From assembly GCA_006844765.1 (NCBI GenBank), contig SPJV01000097.1, positions 28,935-92,934 of the forward strand: a DNA stretch of 64,000 bases, in the 5' to 3' direction. The position numbers and the translations under genes are program-made. Source of the DNA: Alphaproteobacteria bacterium. GTDB lineage: Bacteria; Pseudomonadota; Alphaproteobacteria; UBA8366; Aestuariispiraceae. Shown here piece by piece: positions 18,023 to 27,215 of this stretch. Below the pieces are notes generated by a model. That model searched no databases. It was given only the letters and a program-made list of their open reading frames with translations, and was not told where the DNA came from. Every line of letters begins with the position of its first letter. Positions within the stretch are counted from its first letter, which is position 1.

Positions 18023-20998
18023 ATGATGGAGCAAGAGATCAGCAGCGGCGAAACACCTGGCTTCTTTCAACACCTCGACCCGATGCAATTTCCGTTGCCG
18101 GATGGTGGGGCTGAAGAGGTCCCCGAGATCACGTGCCGCCCCCCCTTGGAAGACGGAGAGGGATTTTCTGCGGCGATTGAGGATTTGCTATCCGATGAGA
18201 GTGCCGGGCGATTGGCCCGCTTTACCGTCACGCATAGCCCATACCTGCGTCAGTTGTTGGCTCGGGATGGAGATGTCTTTCTTGACGTGTCACGCATCGG
18301 GCCGGATGCGTTCCTGGCGAAGACTTTGGCGGAAATGAAGGACCGAAATGCCGGTCAGGATGTAAAATCTGTAATGCGGCGGTTGCGCCGTGGGAAGCGG
18401 CGGATTGCCTTGGCGTCTGCCCTTGCCGACATCGCAGGGCTTTGGTCTTTGGAGCAGGTAACCACCTGCCTAAGCGATACAGCTGCGGTGGCTTTGGATG
18501 AGGCACTGGCTGTTGTCATGGCTGACGTCCGGGGCGCGCCGGAGCCCTATGGCAAGGGCGTCTTTGTGCTCGGCATGGGAAAGCTCGGCGCGCGTGAGCT
18601 TAACTACTCTTCGGATATCGATATTATTGTTCTCTATGATCCGGCGTTGTTTTTGGATGCTGACCGGGATCGGCTTCGACAGGATATGGTACGCGCAACC
18701 CGTCTTTTGATGCGGGTTATGGATGAGCGCACAGCGGATGGTTATGTTTTCCGTACCGATTTGCGGCTGCGACCGGACCCCGGAATGACGCCGCTCGCCA
18801 TGACCGTGTCGGCAGCGGAAACCTATTATGAGAGTGTCGGGCAGAACTGGGAACGGGCGGCGATGATCAAGGCGCGTCCGGTCGCCGGTGATCTGATGCT
18901 TGGCGAAAACTTCCTTGCCCATATTCGGCCGTTTGTCTGGCGCAAACATCTCGATTTTGCGGCCATCGAGGATATTCACTCCATCAAGCGGCAAATCAAT
19001 GCCCATCGGGGTGGGGCCGCCGTGGCTGTCGAAGGTCATAATATCAAGATCGGGCGAGGCGGTATTCGGGAGATCGAGTTTTTCTCCCAAACGCAGCAGC
19101 TGATCTGGGGGGGGCGTCAGGCTGCCTTGCGCGGACGGGGGACGATTGAAGCGCTGAATGCCCTGACCAACGCCGGCCATGTAGAGGAGGGAACGCGCGA
19201 CAGCATGGCGGAGGCTTATCGCTTTCTGCGCACGGTCGAACACCGGATCCAGATGGTGAATGACGAACAGACTCACTCCCTGCCGACCACAGAGGAAGGT
19301 TTGCTGAGGATCTCGCAGTTCTGTGGCTTTGAAACGTTTGAGCCCTTTCGCAAGGCGTTGTTGGAACGTCTTCTGACAGTCGAACGGCACTATGCTGCCT
19401 TGTTTGAAGATTCATCCGACCTTGGGGGCGGCGGATCTCTGGTCTTCACCGGGACGGAGGATGATCCGGAAACCTTGGAGACACTGGCGGGGATGGGTTT
19501 CAAGGACCCGTCCAGGGTGGCGGCCCGGGTTCGTGTCTGGCACCACGCTCGTTACCGCGCGACACGCAGTGAACGGGCGCGCCAAATCCTGACTGAACTG
19601 AAGCCAACCCTCTTGAATGCATTGGCCCGTACAGCTGATCCCGATGACGCTTTCATCCGATTTGATCAGTTCCTAGAGGGGCTGCCGTCGGGTGTTCAGT
19701 TATTCTCCCTCTTCCATGCGCAGCCTGTGTTGCTTGATCTGGTGGCGGAATTGATGGGCAATGCGCCCAGGCTCGCTGAGTGGCTGGCGCGGAAACCGAT
19801 CCTGCTGGATGCGGTTATGTCCCCTGATTTCTTCGATCCAGATGAGCCCGTCGAAGTGATGCGGAAGACCTTGGGCGCGATGTTGGCGCATGCCGGATAT
19901 TTGGAAGACGTGTTGGATGGCGTCCGGCGCTGGTCAAATGACCGGGGCTTTCAGATCGGTGTTCAATTGCTGCGCGGAATTGCCGATGGGGACAAAGTCG
20001 GTCAGACAATCAGCGATGTCGCAGAGACGGCTTTGAACGCCCTGACGCCTGCTGTTATCGAAGCCTTTGCCGAACGGCATGGGCATGTTCCCGGTGAAGG
20101 CTTCGCCATCATCGCTTTTGGAAAGCTGGGGGGATGTGAGCTTCTGCATCGCTCCGACCTCGATCTCGTCTTTGTCTATGATGTTGCGGAGGGCGCGTCG
20201 GCCTCGGATGGCGAGAAACCATTGGGGCCGGCGGTCTATTACCTCCGTCTTTGTCAGCGCCTGGTCAGTGCGATTGCCAGCGAGACGGCGGAAGGTCGCT
20301 TGTATGAGGTGGATAACCGCCTCCGTCCCGCCGGGCGTTCGGGGCCGCTGGCCACGCAGTTGGAGACTTTTGAGAGCTATTACAGACTGCCGGATGGGGA
20401 GGCCTGGACCTGGGAGCATATGGCGCTCAGCCGTGCGCGGGTGATCTGTGCGAGCCCGGTCTTGAAGGCGCGATTAGAGACAATGATCGACGCAGCCTTA
20501 CGCCAAACACGCGATCCCGGGCCCTTGGCAAAGGATATCGCGAAAATGCGGGAGCGGATTCGCGGTCAGTTCCCGGGGCGTTCGGCTTGGGCGATCAAGT
20601 ATCGCGCGGGTGGGTTGGTGGATCTTGAATTCACCGTCCAATATTTGGTTCTGCGTCACGCAAAGGACCATCCTGAAATCTTGAAGCGCAATACGGGCGA
20701 GACGTTGGAGGCCCTGGAGAATGCCGGCCTGCTCGAAAAGTCTGACTTTGACGCGCTTCGGGACGCTTTGCGCTTATGGCGTCGCTTGCAGGCGGTGATC
20801 CGATTGACCACGGAAGGTGACTTCGACCCGGAGACGGCGCCGGAGGGGCAAAAGCAGGCACTTGCCCGGGCCGCATCGTTCGAAAGCTTCGACGACCTTG
20901 CCGCTCGTATGGAGACGGTCGCCGCTCAGGTCGCGGAAATTCATGATCGTTTGCTGATCGAGCCCGCGCGGGCGGCAGGCTTCGGGGAAGAGGCTTGA
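18023..20998 (+). CDS. glnE: Bifunctional glutamine-synthetase adenylyltransferase/adenylyl-removing enzyme GlnE
   Basis: GlnE attaches and removes AMP on glutamine synthetase according to nitrogen status signalled by PII. The 991-residue product has the two expected nucleotidyltransferase domains. The N-terminal deadenylylase has GMGKLGARELNYSSDIDI (about residues 190-207). The C-terminal adenylylase has FGKLGG-ELLHRSDLDLVF (about 697-715). Both DxD metal sites are intact. The length is normal for the family. It is monocistronic in appearance, with its promoter presumably in the 246-base region shared with the divergent YhdP-like gene. Confidence 0.96.
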   Translation: MMEQEISSGETPGFFQHLDPMQFPLPDGGAEEVPEITCRPPLEDGEGFSAAIEDLLSDESAGRLARFTVTHSPYLRQLLARDGDVFLDVSRIGPDAFLAKTLAEMKDRNAGQDVKSVMRRLRRGKRRIALASALADIAGLWSLEQVTTCLSDTAAVALDEALAVVMADVRGAPEPYGKGVFVLGMGKLGARELNYSSDIDIIVLYDPALFLDADRDRLRQDMVRATRLLMRVMDERTADGYVFRTDLRLRPDPGMTPLAMTVSAAETYYESVGQNWERAAMIKARPVAGDLMLGENFLAHIRPFVWRKHLDFAAIEDIHSIKRQINAHRGGAAVAVEGHNIKIGRGGIREIEFFSQTQQLIWGGRQAALRGRGTIEALNALTNAGHVEEGTRDSMAEAYRFLRTVEHRIQMVNDEQTHSLPTTEEGLLRISQFCGFETFEPFRKALLERLLTVERHYAALFEDSSDLGGGGSLVFTGTEDDPETLETLAGMGFKDPSRVAARVRVWHHARYRATRSERARQILTELKPTLLNALARTADPDDAFIRFDQFLEGLPSGVQLFSLFHAQPVLLDLVAELMGNAPRLAEWLARKPILLDAVMSPDFFDPDEPVEVMRKTLGAMLAHAGYLEDVLDGVRRWSNDRGFQIGVQLLRGIADGDKVGQTISDVAETALNALTPAVIEAFAERHGHVPGEGFAIIAFGKLGGCELLHRSDLDLVFVYDVAEGASASDGEKPLGPAVYYLRLCQRLVSAIASETAEGRLYEVDNRLRPAGRSGPLATQLETFESYYRLPDGEAWTWEHMALSRARVICASPVLKARLETMIDAALRQTRDPGPLAKDIAKMRERIRGQFPGRSAWAIKYRAGGLVDLEFTVQYLVLRHAKDHPEILKRNTGETLEALENAGLLEKSDFDALRDALRLWRRLQAVIRLTTEGDFDPETAPEGQKQALARAASFESFDDLAARMETVAAQVAEIHDRLLIEPARAAGFGEEA

Positions 20999-21089
20999 GG
21001 CGCCGTGTCACCGTTCTAAAATCACCCGCTCATCTCATGCACCACAAACAACAGATAATCGTCGATCTCTAAGACTAAGGAGTTGAAAC

Positions 21090-21554
21090 ATGTCCGTATC
21101 CGAAGGCGATGCCTGCCCTGAGTTCTCCATGCCGAGCGACGGCGGGGGCACGATCAGCCTCGCCGACCTCAAAGGAAAGCCGGCGGTGATCTATTTCTAT
21201 CCCAAGGACGACACCCCTGGCTGCACAAAGGAAGCCTGTGGGTTCCGGGACATGCTGCCCGATTTCTCCGGTGTTGGGGCGGCGATCATCGGGGTCTCGA
21301 AGGATAAGGTCGCGAAGCATGATAAGTTCAAAGCCAAATATGAACTGACCTTTACCCTGGGCTCCGACGAAGACGGCGCGGTATGTGAGGCCTTTGGCAC
21401 CTGGGTTGAAAAATCCATGTATGGACGAAAGTACATGGGGATCGAACGCGCGACCTTCCTGGTTGATGCCGATGGCAAGATCGCCAAGGTCTGGCGGAAG
21501 GTGAAGGTCAAAGGGCATGTGGAAGAGGTGCTGGCCGCAGTCCAGGCACTTTAG
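21090..21554 (+). CDS. bcp: Thioredoxin-dependent peroxiredoxin Bcp/PrxQ
   Basis: The 154-residue product reduces hydrogen and alkyl peroxides with electrons from thioredoxin. The peroxidatic Cys45 lies in the FYPKDDTPGCTKEACGF motif, and the resolving Cys50 is five residues on, the pattern of the PrxQ/BCP group with an intramolecular disulfide. The start at 21090 follows an AAGGAG ribosome binding site. It lies between glnE and the DUF455 gene on the same strand, with gaps of about 90 and 110 bases. Confidence 0.95.
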   Translation: MSVSEGDACPEFSMPSDGGGTISLADLKGKPAVIYFYPKDDTPGCTKEACGFRDMLPDFSGVGAAIIGVSKDKVAKHDKFKAKYELTFTLGSDEDGAVCEAFGTWVEKSMYGRKYMGIERATFLVDADGKIAKVWRKVKVKGHVEEVLAAVQAL

Positions 21555-21664
21555 TAGGTCCTTGAAAGCAACGGGTGGGGTGTCGTTGATTTTTCGAGAC
21601 GCAAATCCTCAGCACGTGGATTTCTGAATCACCACCCCCCTTGATGAGCATGTAGAGGAACGCT

Positions 21665-22486
21665 GTGACGCTCGCCGATCTCTCACGACAGGTTTTGCAG
21701 ACTGCGGGCGCCCGCGATAAGGCGGCGGCGGCGCGGGCCGTGGCGCGTGCCTATGCGGATGACCCTGCCATGTCGCTGGGAGATACCGGGGCGCAGGATC
21801 GTCCCGCGCGACCTGATGAACCGCCCCTGATGCGGCCCGGCGCTGTGCCGCGACGGCGGATCAATCGCGGCACGAAGGGGCGGGTGGCGCTGCTCCACGC
21901 CTTGACGCATATCGAACTGAACGCCATCGATCTCGCCTTTGATATCCTCGCCCGCTTTGCCGATGCGCCCTTGCCGCGTGCATTCTTCGAAGATTGGCTG
22001 AAGGTTGGCGATGATGAAGCGCGTCATTTTCTGATGCTGGATGACCGGCTGCGGGAATTGGGCAGCCATTACGGCGAACACCCGGCCCATGACGGGCTTT
22101 GGGAGGCCTCGGAAAAGACCGCGCACGATCTCATGGCCCGCCTTGCCATCGTGCCCATGGTGCTGGAGGCGCGAGGCCTGGACGTCACGCCAGCCATGAT
22201 CGACAAGCTGGACGCTGCAGAAGATCCCGAAAGCGCGGCCCTGTTGCGCATCATCCACGACGACGAAATCACCCATGTCGCCGCCGGAACCCGTTGGTTC
22301 AAATATCTCTGCACCATAGAAGGAAGCAATCCGGTAGACCGCTGGCAAGACTTGGTCCGAACCTATTTCAAGGGTGACCTGAAACCACCATTCAATGACG
22401 ATAGCCGTGAAAAGGCGGATTTCGGCTGGGAGTACTATGGGGCATTGGTTGAGCAAGATGGCCCAACAACAGACGCGACGCCTTAG
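21665..22486 (+). CDS. DUF455 ferritin-like domain protein
   Basis: The 273-residue product belongs to the DUF455 family of ferritin-like four-helix proteins. The diiron-type ligands can be seen as ALTHIELNAID (about residue 80), DDEARHF (about 117), MVLEARG (about 174) and DDEITHV (about 200). The family is common in Proteobacteria; its reaction is not established. The start is GTG at 21665 after GAGGAA. It ends convergently with clpB, with a small repeat cluster between them. Confidence 0.85.
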   Translation: MTLADLSRQVLQTAGARDKAAAARAVARAYADDPAMSLGDTGAQDRPARPDEPPLMRPGAVPRRRINRGTKGRVALLHALTHIELNAIDLAFDILARFADAPLPRAFFEDWLKVGDDEARHFLMLDDRLRELGSHYGEHPAHDGLWEASEKTAHDLMARLAIVPMVLEARGLDVTPAMIDKLDAAEDPESAALLRIIHDDEITHVAAGTRWFKYLCTIEGSNPVDRWQDLVRTYFKGDLKPPFNDDSREKADFGWEYYGALVEQDGPTTDATP

Positions 22487-22546
22487 TCTGTGATCAGACG
22501 ATATTGTCGTTCGGCGCGGCGTTCTTCACTTTAAGCCGGCCATGGC

Positions 22547-22598
22547 GCAGTCCTATCGAATATGCAGTCCTATCGGATATATCGAGTATATCGAATAG
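22547..22598. repeat. Short tandem repeat cluster between DUF455 gene and clpB
   Basis: Two 17-base units, GCAGTCCTATCGAATAT (22547-22563) and GCAGTCCTATCGGATAT (22564-22580), differ at one base and lie head to tail. They are followed by two shorter copies of the core (ATCGAGTAT, ATCGAATAG). The pattern is TATCG-two bases-TAT repeated four times. It sits in the convergent intergenic region and codes for nothing that I can see. Confidence 0.75.
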
Positions 22599-22638
22599 AG
22601 TGTTCATGACGACAAGACTGCGCCAATTCCGGGATTCC

Positions 22639-25233
22639 TTAAGCAGCGGCCGCCAACACCTCGCCATTGACTGTCAGGCCGTCATCGCCGGCGGAGACGC
22701 GGACTGTGTCGCCTTCGCCGATGCTGCCATCCAGGATCAGACCGGCGAGCGGGTTCTGCAGATGCCGTTGGATCACCCGTTTGAGCGGTCGGGCGCCATA
22801 GGCCGGGTCATAGCCGGCATTCGCCAGCCAGGCCATTGCCGCTTGATCCAGTTCTACCGAAATCCGGCGGTCGGTCAGTAGTTTTTGCAACCGGGCCAGC
22901 TGGATTTCGACGATGCCGGACATATGCGACCGATCAAGACGACTGAACAGCAGGATCTCGTCGAGGCGATTGAGGAATTCCGGTCGGAAGGCGTGGCGAA
23001 CCACGTCCATCACCTGTCCCCGGACGGCTTCAACATCCTCGCCCTCGGGCTGTTCGGCCAGGAACTCTGCACCCAGGTTTGAGGTCATGATGATGACGAC
23101 ATTCCGGAAGTCCACGGTCCGGCCCTGACCATCGGTCAGTCTGCCTTCATCCAGAACCTGGAGTAGGACGTTGAAGACATCCGGATGTGCTTTTTCGACC
23201 TCGTCGAACAGCACCACCTGATAGGGGCGCCGACGGACGGCTTCGGTCAACGCGCCGCCTTCGTCATAACCGACATAACCGGGAGGCGCGCCGATCAGCC
23301 GAGAAACGGAATGCTTCTCCATAAACTCCGACATATCGATCCGGGCCATGGCTTGATCGTCGTCGAACATGAATTCCGCCAAGGCCTTGGTAAGCTCTGT
23401 CTTACCGACGCCGGTGGGGCCGAGGAAAAGGAAGGAACCGATAGGTCGGTTCGGGTCTTGCAGACCGGCACGGGCGCGGCGGACCGCATGGGCAATGGCG
23501 CCTATTGCTTGTTCCTGCCCGATCACCCGCTTGCCGATAAGCGCTTCCATCTTCAACAGCTTTTCACGCTCACCTTCCAGCATCTTATCGACGGGGATGC
23601 CGGTCCAGCGAGAAACGACAGCGGCAATGTCGTTATCTGTCACTTCCTCGCGCAGCATCGCGGCATCGCCTTGCTCCTCGGCAAGCGCGATGCGCCGCTC
23701 CAGATCCGGCACTACGCCATAGGCAAGCTCTCCGGCCTTATCGAAACGGCCATCGCGCTGCGCCTGTTCCAACTCGGTCCTGGCCGCCTCAAGCTGTTCC
23801 TTAAGATCATGGGCAGAGGACAGCTTGTCCTTCTCCGCCTGCCATTTGAGTGTCAGGTCTGCGGATTGGGATTCGAGGCCTTCCAGTTCCGTTAAGAGCT
23901 TGGAGAGGCGGTCTTTCGATGCTTTGTCGTTTTCCTTCTTCAGCGCTTCCCGTTCGATCTTCAGCTGAACGATGCGCCGGTCGAGCTCATCAATTTCTTC
24001 CGGTTTGGAATCCACTTCCATCCGCAGCCTACTTGCCGCCTCATCCATCAGATCAATGGCTTTGTCCGGCAGGAAGCGGTCGGTGATATAGCGGTTGGAC
24101 AGCGTGGCGGCGGAAACGATGGCCCCATCCGTGATGCGCACGCCGTGATGAAGTTCGTATTTTTCCTTCAAGCCGCGCAGGATCGACACAGAATCTTCCA
24201 CGGTCGGTTCCGAGACGAAGACCGCCTGGAAGCGCCGCGCAAGAGCAGCGTCTTTTTCGATATGTTTGCGATGTTCATCCAGCGTTGTGGCACCGACGCA
24301 ATGCAGCTCTCCGCGCGCCAGGGCAGGCTTCAGCATGTTGGAGGCATCCATCGAGCCTTCAGCCGAACCAGCACCAACCAGGGTGTGGAGCTCGTCGATG
24401 AAGAGGACAATGCCCCCAGCAGCGGCGCCCACTTCTTCCAGCACCGATTTCAGGCGTTCTTCGAATTCACCGCGAAATTTCGACCCGGCGATCAAGGCGG
24501 CAAGGTCGAGCACCAGCAGCTTCTTGTCGCGCAGTGCTTCCGGCACATCGCCATTGATGATGCGCAATGCCAGCCCTTCAACGATGGCTGTTTTGCCAAC
24601 GCCCGGCTCTCCAATCAGGACGGGGTTGTTCTTGGTCCGGCGAGAGAGAACCTGAATGGTTCGGCGGATTTCCTCGTCGCGTCCGATGACGGGGTCAAGC
24701 TTACCCTCGCGCGCCGCCTCGGTCAGATCGCGGGTGTATTTCTTAAGCGCATCATAGTTGTTTTCCGCCCCGGCCGTATCGGCGGTGCGGCCTTTGCGCA
24801 TATCCTTGATCGCGCCATTGAGTGCTTGCGGGGTCGCTCCGACCTCTTTCACGAACCGCGCCGCATCGCTGCCTTCTGCCATCGCGCAAGCCAGCAGCAG
24901 GATTTCGGCCGTGACGAAGCTGTCATTGTTCTTCCGGGCGAGCTGTTGGGCATTGTCGAGGAGCTTGGCCAGCCGGGTGTCGAGATGCAGATCGCCGGCG
25001 CCCGCGCCTTGGACAGATGGCAGCTTGGCAACGGCTTGATCGACGAGAGACTTGGCGCGTTTGGCATCGCCACCTGCCGACGTGATCAGGGTAGCGGCCA
25101 AGCCTTCCTCATCATCGATCAGGGCTTTCAACAGATGTTCGGGAACCAGACGTTGGTGGTTTTCCCGGACGGCGATGGTTTGGGCAGCCTGAATGAAACC
25201 GCGCGCCCTTTCGGTGAATTTTTCGATATTCAT
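22639..25233 (-). CDS. clpB: ATP-dependent disaggregase ClpB
   Basis: ClpB is the Hsp100 chaperone that, with DnaK, pulls polypeptides out of aggregates. The 864-residue product has the Clp N-domain, two AAA+ modules with Walker A motifs GEPGVGKT and GPTGVGKT, and the coiled-coil middle domain (about residues 410-525) that separates ClpB from ClpA. No IGL/ClpP-binding loop is expected or seen. Its promoter fits the heat-shock sigma factor RpoH (25334-25362). Confidence 0.97.
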   Translation of the reverse strand: MNIEKFTERARGFIQAAQTIAVRENHQRLVPEHLLKALIDDEEGLAATLITSAGGDAKRAKSLVDQAVAKLPSVQGAGAGDLHLDTRLAKLLDNAQQLARKNNDSFVTAEILLLACAMAEGSDAARFVKEVGATPQALNGAIKDMRKGRTADTAGAENNYDALKKYTRDLTEAAREGKLDPVIGRDEEIRRTIQVLSRRTKNNPVLIGEPGVGKTAIVEGLALRIINGDVPEALRDKKLLVLDLAALIAGSKFRGEFEERLKSVLEEVGAAAGGIVLFIDELHTLVGAGSAEGSMDASNMLKPALARGELHCVGATTLDEHRKHIEKDAALARRFQAVFVSEPTVEDSVSILRGLKEKYELHHGVRITDGAIVSAATLSNRYITDRFLPDKAIDLMDEAASRLRMEVDSKPEEIDELDRRIVQLKIEREALKKENDKASKDRLSKLLTELEGLESQSADLTLKWQAEKDKLSSAHDLKEQLEAARTELEQAQRDGRFDKAGELAYGVVPDLERRIALAEEQGDAAMLREEVTDNDIAAVVSRWTGIPVDKMLEGEREKLLKMEALIGKRVIGQEQAIGAIAHAVRRARAGLQDPNRPIGSFLFLGPTGVGKTELTKALAEFMFDDDQAMARIDMSEFMEKHSVSRLIGAPPGYVGYDEGGALTEAVRRRPYQVVLFDEVEKAHPDVFNVLLQVLDEGRLTDGQGRTVDFRNVVIIMTSNLGAEFLAEQPEGEDVEAVRGQVMDVVRHAFRPEFLNRLDEILLFSRLDRSHMSGIVEIQLARLQKLLTDRRISVELDQAAMAWLANAGYDPAYGARPLKRVIQRHLQNPLAGLILDGSIGEGDTVRVSAGDDGLTVNGEVLAAAA

Positions 25234-25333
25234 GGTCTTCCTTTCAACCTCTACCCGCGGTCTCCTTCATGCAAAAGCAAGACCGCTCGGAGTTGCACTG
25301 AATGCGGACCCGTCTCGCGGCATCCACATTTTA

Positions 25334-25362
25334 TATATGGGTGGCGGATTCTTCCCAACAAG
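25334..25362 (-). promoter_or_regulatory. RpoH (sigma-32) type promoter for clpB
   Basis: Read on the minus strand, CTTG is followed after exactly 17 bases by CCCATATA. This matches the alphaproteobacterial heat-shock pattern (CTTG, 17-18 bases, CCCAT-x-T). It lies about 100 bases upstream of the clpB start, a known RpoH target in many bacteria. I read the match directly; use by RpoH is inference. Confidence 0.7.
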
Positions 25363-25429
25363 GTCTTTGCAAAGGCGTTGAGCCAGCATAGGGTGCGCGC
25401 GATATGAGACAGTCTTTTCGGGGGGTCAC

Positions 25430-26578
25430 ATGGTCAATTCCTCGGTTGCCGAGATGGAATCGGTTGGGCCCGAAGTCGCTATCGATCAGGACGGGTCCAT
25501 TCTTCGTATAACATGGCCGGATGGCACTCAGCACCGCTTTCATGCGATGTGGCTGCGCGACAATGCGCGCGAGGCGGAATTCCGGCACCCTGGCAATGAC
25601 CAGCGTCTTTTCGACATTACTGACGTCCCGGAAGATGTTGCGATTTCCTCTGCCGCCGGCCTGCCGGATCAAGGCATTTCCGTTCGTTTCTCACCTGAAG
25701 GTATTGAGTGCCGGTATCCGCGGCGATTTCTGACAGCCCATGCCTATGACATGGTCCGGGCGCCGTCTCGTCGGCTCTGGACAGGGGCAACCCATGGCGG
25801 GGCTCGCTTTCATGACTATGATGCTGTGCAGAAGGATGGTCAGGCGCGGAAGGCCTGGCTTGAGGATACTGCGCGGGATGGCGTGTCTTTCCTGGAGAAT
25901 GTCCCGGTAGAAGAAGGCGCGATCCTGGACGTCGTCTCACAATTCGGCTTCGTGCGTGAAACCAACTACGGCAAGCTTTTTGAGGTCCGGGCGGAGAGTA
26001 AACCAACAAACCTCGCCTTCACCAACCAGGGCCTGAATGTGCACCTGGACAACCCGTATCGCGATCCGGTGCCGGGGCTGCAGCTGCTGCATTGTCTGGA
26101 ACAGGCGGATGAAGGTGGCTTGTCGGTTTTCATTGACGGTTTCTCCGTTGCCAATGATCTGCGGGTGTCCGACCCGATGGCCTTCAAGATGTTAAGCCGC
26201 CATTGGGTGCCCTTCCGTTTTGCTGATGAAGCGGCGGACTTGCGGGCGCGCGGTCCCTTGATCGCGTTGGATGATCGGGGAAATGTGATGTCGGTGCGAT
26301 ATAATAACCGGTCCATCGCACCCTTCGATATCGGCTTTGATCAGATGCCTGACTTCTATGCTGCTGTTCGCAAGTTTGCGGGTCTTTTGCTGGACGAGCG
26401 CTTTGAATTGCAGGTGCGGCTGGAGCCGGGGCAACTCGTGCTGTTTGACAATCAGCGTGTTTTGCATGGCCGGCGCGGCGACTTTGTCGGACGCCGACAC
26501 CTTCAGGGGTGTTATGCCGACAAGGACGGGCTGATGAGTTCCATCCGTGTTTTGAACCGAGACATTAAGGGGGAGTAA
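25430..26578 (+). CDS. TmpA-like Fe(II)/2-oxoglutarate dioxygenase (gamma-butyrobetaine hydroxylase family)
   Basis: The 382-residue product has a DUF971-type N-terminal domain (about residues 15-105) and a TauD-type catalytic domain. The iron triad is H205-x-D207 (NVHLDNPY) and H346 (RVLHGRR). The Cys-rich zinc motif of eukaryotic gamma-butyrobetaine hydroxylase is absent: the matching stretch reads LRDNAREAEFRH. The next gene, 1 base downstream, is a PhnZ/TmpB-type HD oxygenase. That pairing is the hallmark of TmpA, which hydroxylates 2-(trimethylammonio)ethylphosphonate next to phosphorus. Alternatives are gamma-butyrobetaine hydroxylase (carnitine synthesis) or another aminophosphonate substrate. 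The start follows a GGGGGG ribosome binding site. Confidence 0.75.
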   Translation: MVNSSVAEMESVGPEVAIDQDGSILRITWPDGTQHRFHAMWLRDNAREAEFRHPGNDQRLFDITDVPEDVAISSAAGLPDQGISVRFSPEGIECRYPRRFLTAHAYDMVRAPSRRLWTGATHGGARFHDYDAVQKDGQARKAWLEDTARDGVSFLENVPVEEGAILDVVSQFGFVRETNYGKLFEVRAESKPTNLAFTNQGLNVHLDNPYRDPVPGLQLLHCLEQADEGGLSVFIDGFSVANDLRVSDPMAFKMLSRHWVPFRFADEAADLRARGPLIALDDRGNVMSVRYNNRSIAPFDIGFDQMPDFYAAVRKFAGLLLDERFELQVRLEPGQLVLFDNQRVLHGRRGDFVGRRHLQGCYADKDGLMSSIRVLNRDIKGE

Positions 26579-26579
26579 A

Positions 26580-27209
26580 ATGTCTGTAGCTGCCGCCACA
26601 GCGCGGGAAACGCTGTCTCGTGATCCTGAAACGGTCGGTTCAGGAGACATCGTCGAATTCCTGCTGGAACTGTTCGAAGACCTGGGGGAGAAGGGTTACG
26701 AAGACAACTCCGCCAAGCTGGGGGAGGCGATTACCCAGAAAGAGCATGCCTTGCAGTCTGCTGTCCTGGCCGATCAGTTGTCGGATGGTAAGAAGAGCCT
26801 GATCGCGGCGGCATTACTGCATGATGTCGGCCATTTCCTGCATGACTACGCGGTTGCCTGTGCGACTGATGGGATCGATAGCCAGCACGAGGATGTCGGC
26901 GCGGACTATCTCGCCAGGTTCTTCCCGGCTGCGGTGACAGAGCCGGTTCGGCTGCATGTAGCCGCCAAACGTTATCTCTGCGCGGCGGAACCGGATTATT
27001 TCTCTGGTCTCTCTCCCGCCTCGGTCCGCAGTCTGGAACTTCAGGGCGGCCCGATGAGTGACGAAGAACGCGCAACCTTCGATCAGAACCCGCATGCCGA
27101 AGACGCCATTCTGCTGCGCCGCTGTGATGAGGGCGCCAAGGTCCCCGACCTCCGTACTCCGGATGTCGAAGCTTATCGGGATCTGCTGCAGGGGTTGGTA
27201 GTTGCCTGA
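26580..27209 (+). CDS. TmpB/PhnZ-like HD-domain mixed-valence diiron oxygenase
   Basis: The 209-residue product resembles the HD oxygenases that cleave the C-P bond of 1-hydroxy-phosphonates, releasing phosphate. The likely iron ligands are all present: H56 (QKEHALQ), H81-D82 and H85 (LLHDVGH), H103 (QHEDVGA), H126 (HVAAKRYL) and the Asp of RRCDEGAKV. K130 corresponds to the phosphate-binding Lys of the family. The Tyr found ten residues before the first His in PhnZ is Lys46 here, while the Glu three residues on (E49) is kept. It is coupled to the TmpA-like gene. If the pair works as TmpA/TmpB, it would convert a trimethylaminoethylphosphonate to phosphate and glycine betaine; a related aminophosphonate is equally possible. 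Confidence 0.75.
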   Translation: MSVAAATARETLSRDPETVGSGDIVEFLLELFEDLGEKGYEDNSAKLGEAITQKEHALQSAVLADQLSDGKKSLIAAALLHDVGHFLHDYAVACATDGIDSQHEDVGADYLARFFPAAVTEPVRLHVAAKRYLCAAEPDYFSGLSPASVRSLELQGGPMSDEERATFDQNPHAEDAILLRRCDEGAKVPDLRTPDVEAYRDLLQGLVVA

Positions 27210-27215
27210 TTGGCA

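Noticed and set aside
18470..19390. A 306-codon minus-strand frame within glnE
   Set aside because: It lies antisense to GlnE's conserved catalytic domain and has no recognisable features.
24145..25407. A 420-codon plus-strand frame over clpB
   Set aside because: It is antisense to a strongly conserved ClpB reading frame and shows no family motifs; GC-rich codon use leaves such shadow frames open.
25430..26578. Carnitine synthesis by gamma-butyrobetaine hydroxylase
   Set aside because: The family fits, but the immediate partner is a C-P-cleaving type HD oxygenase and no other carnitine gene is near, so the TmpA-like reading is preferred.
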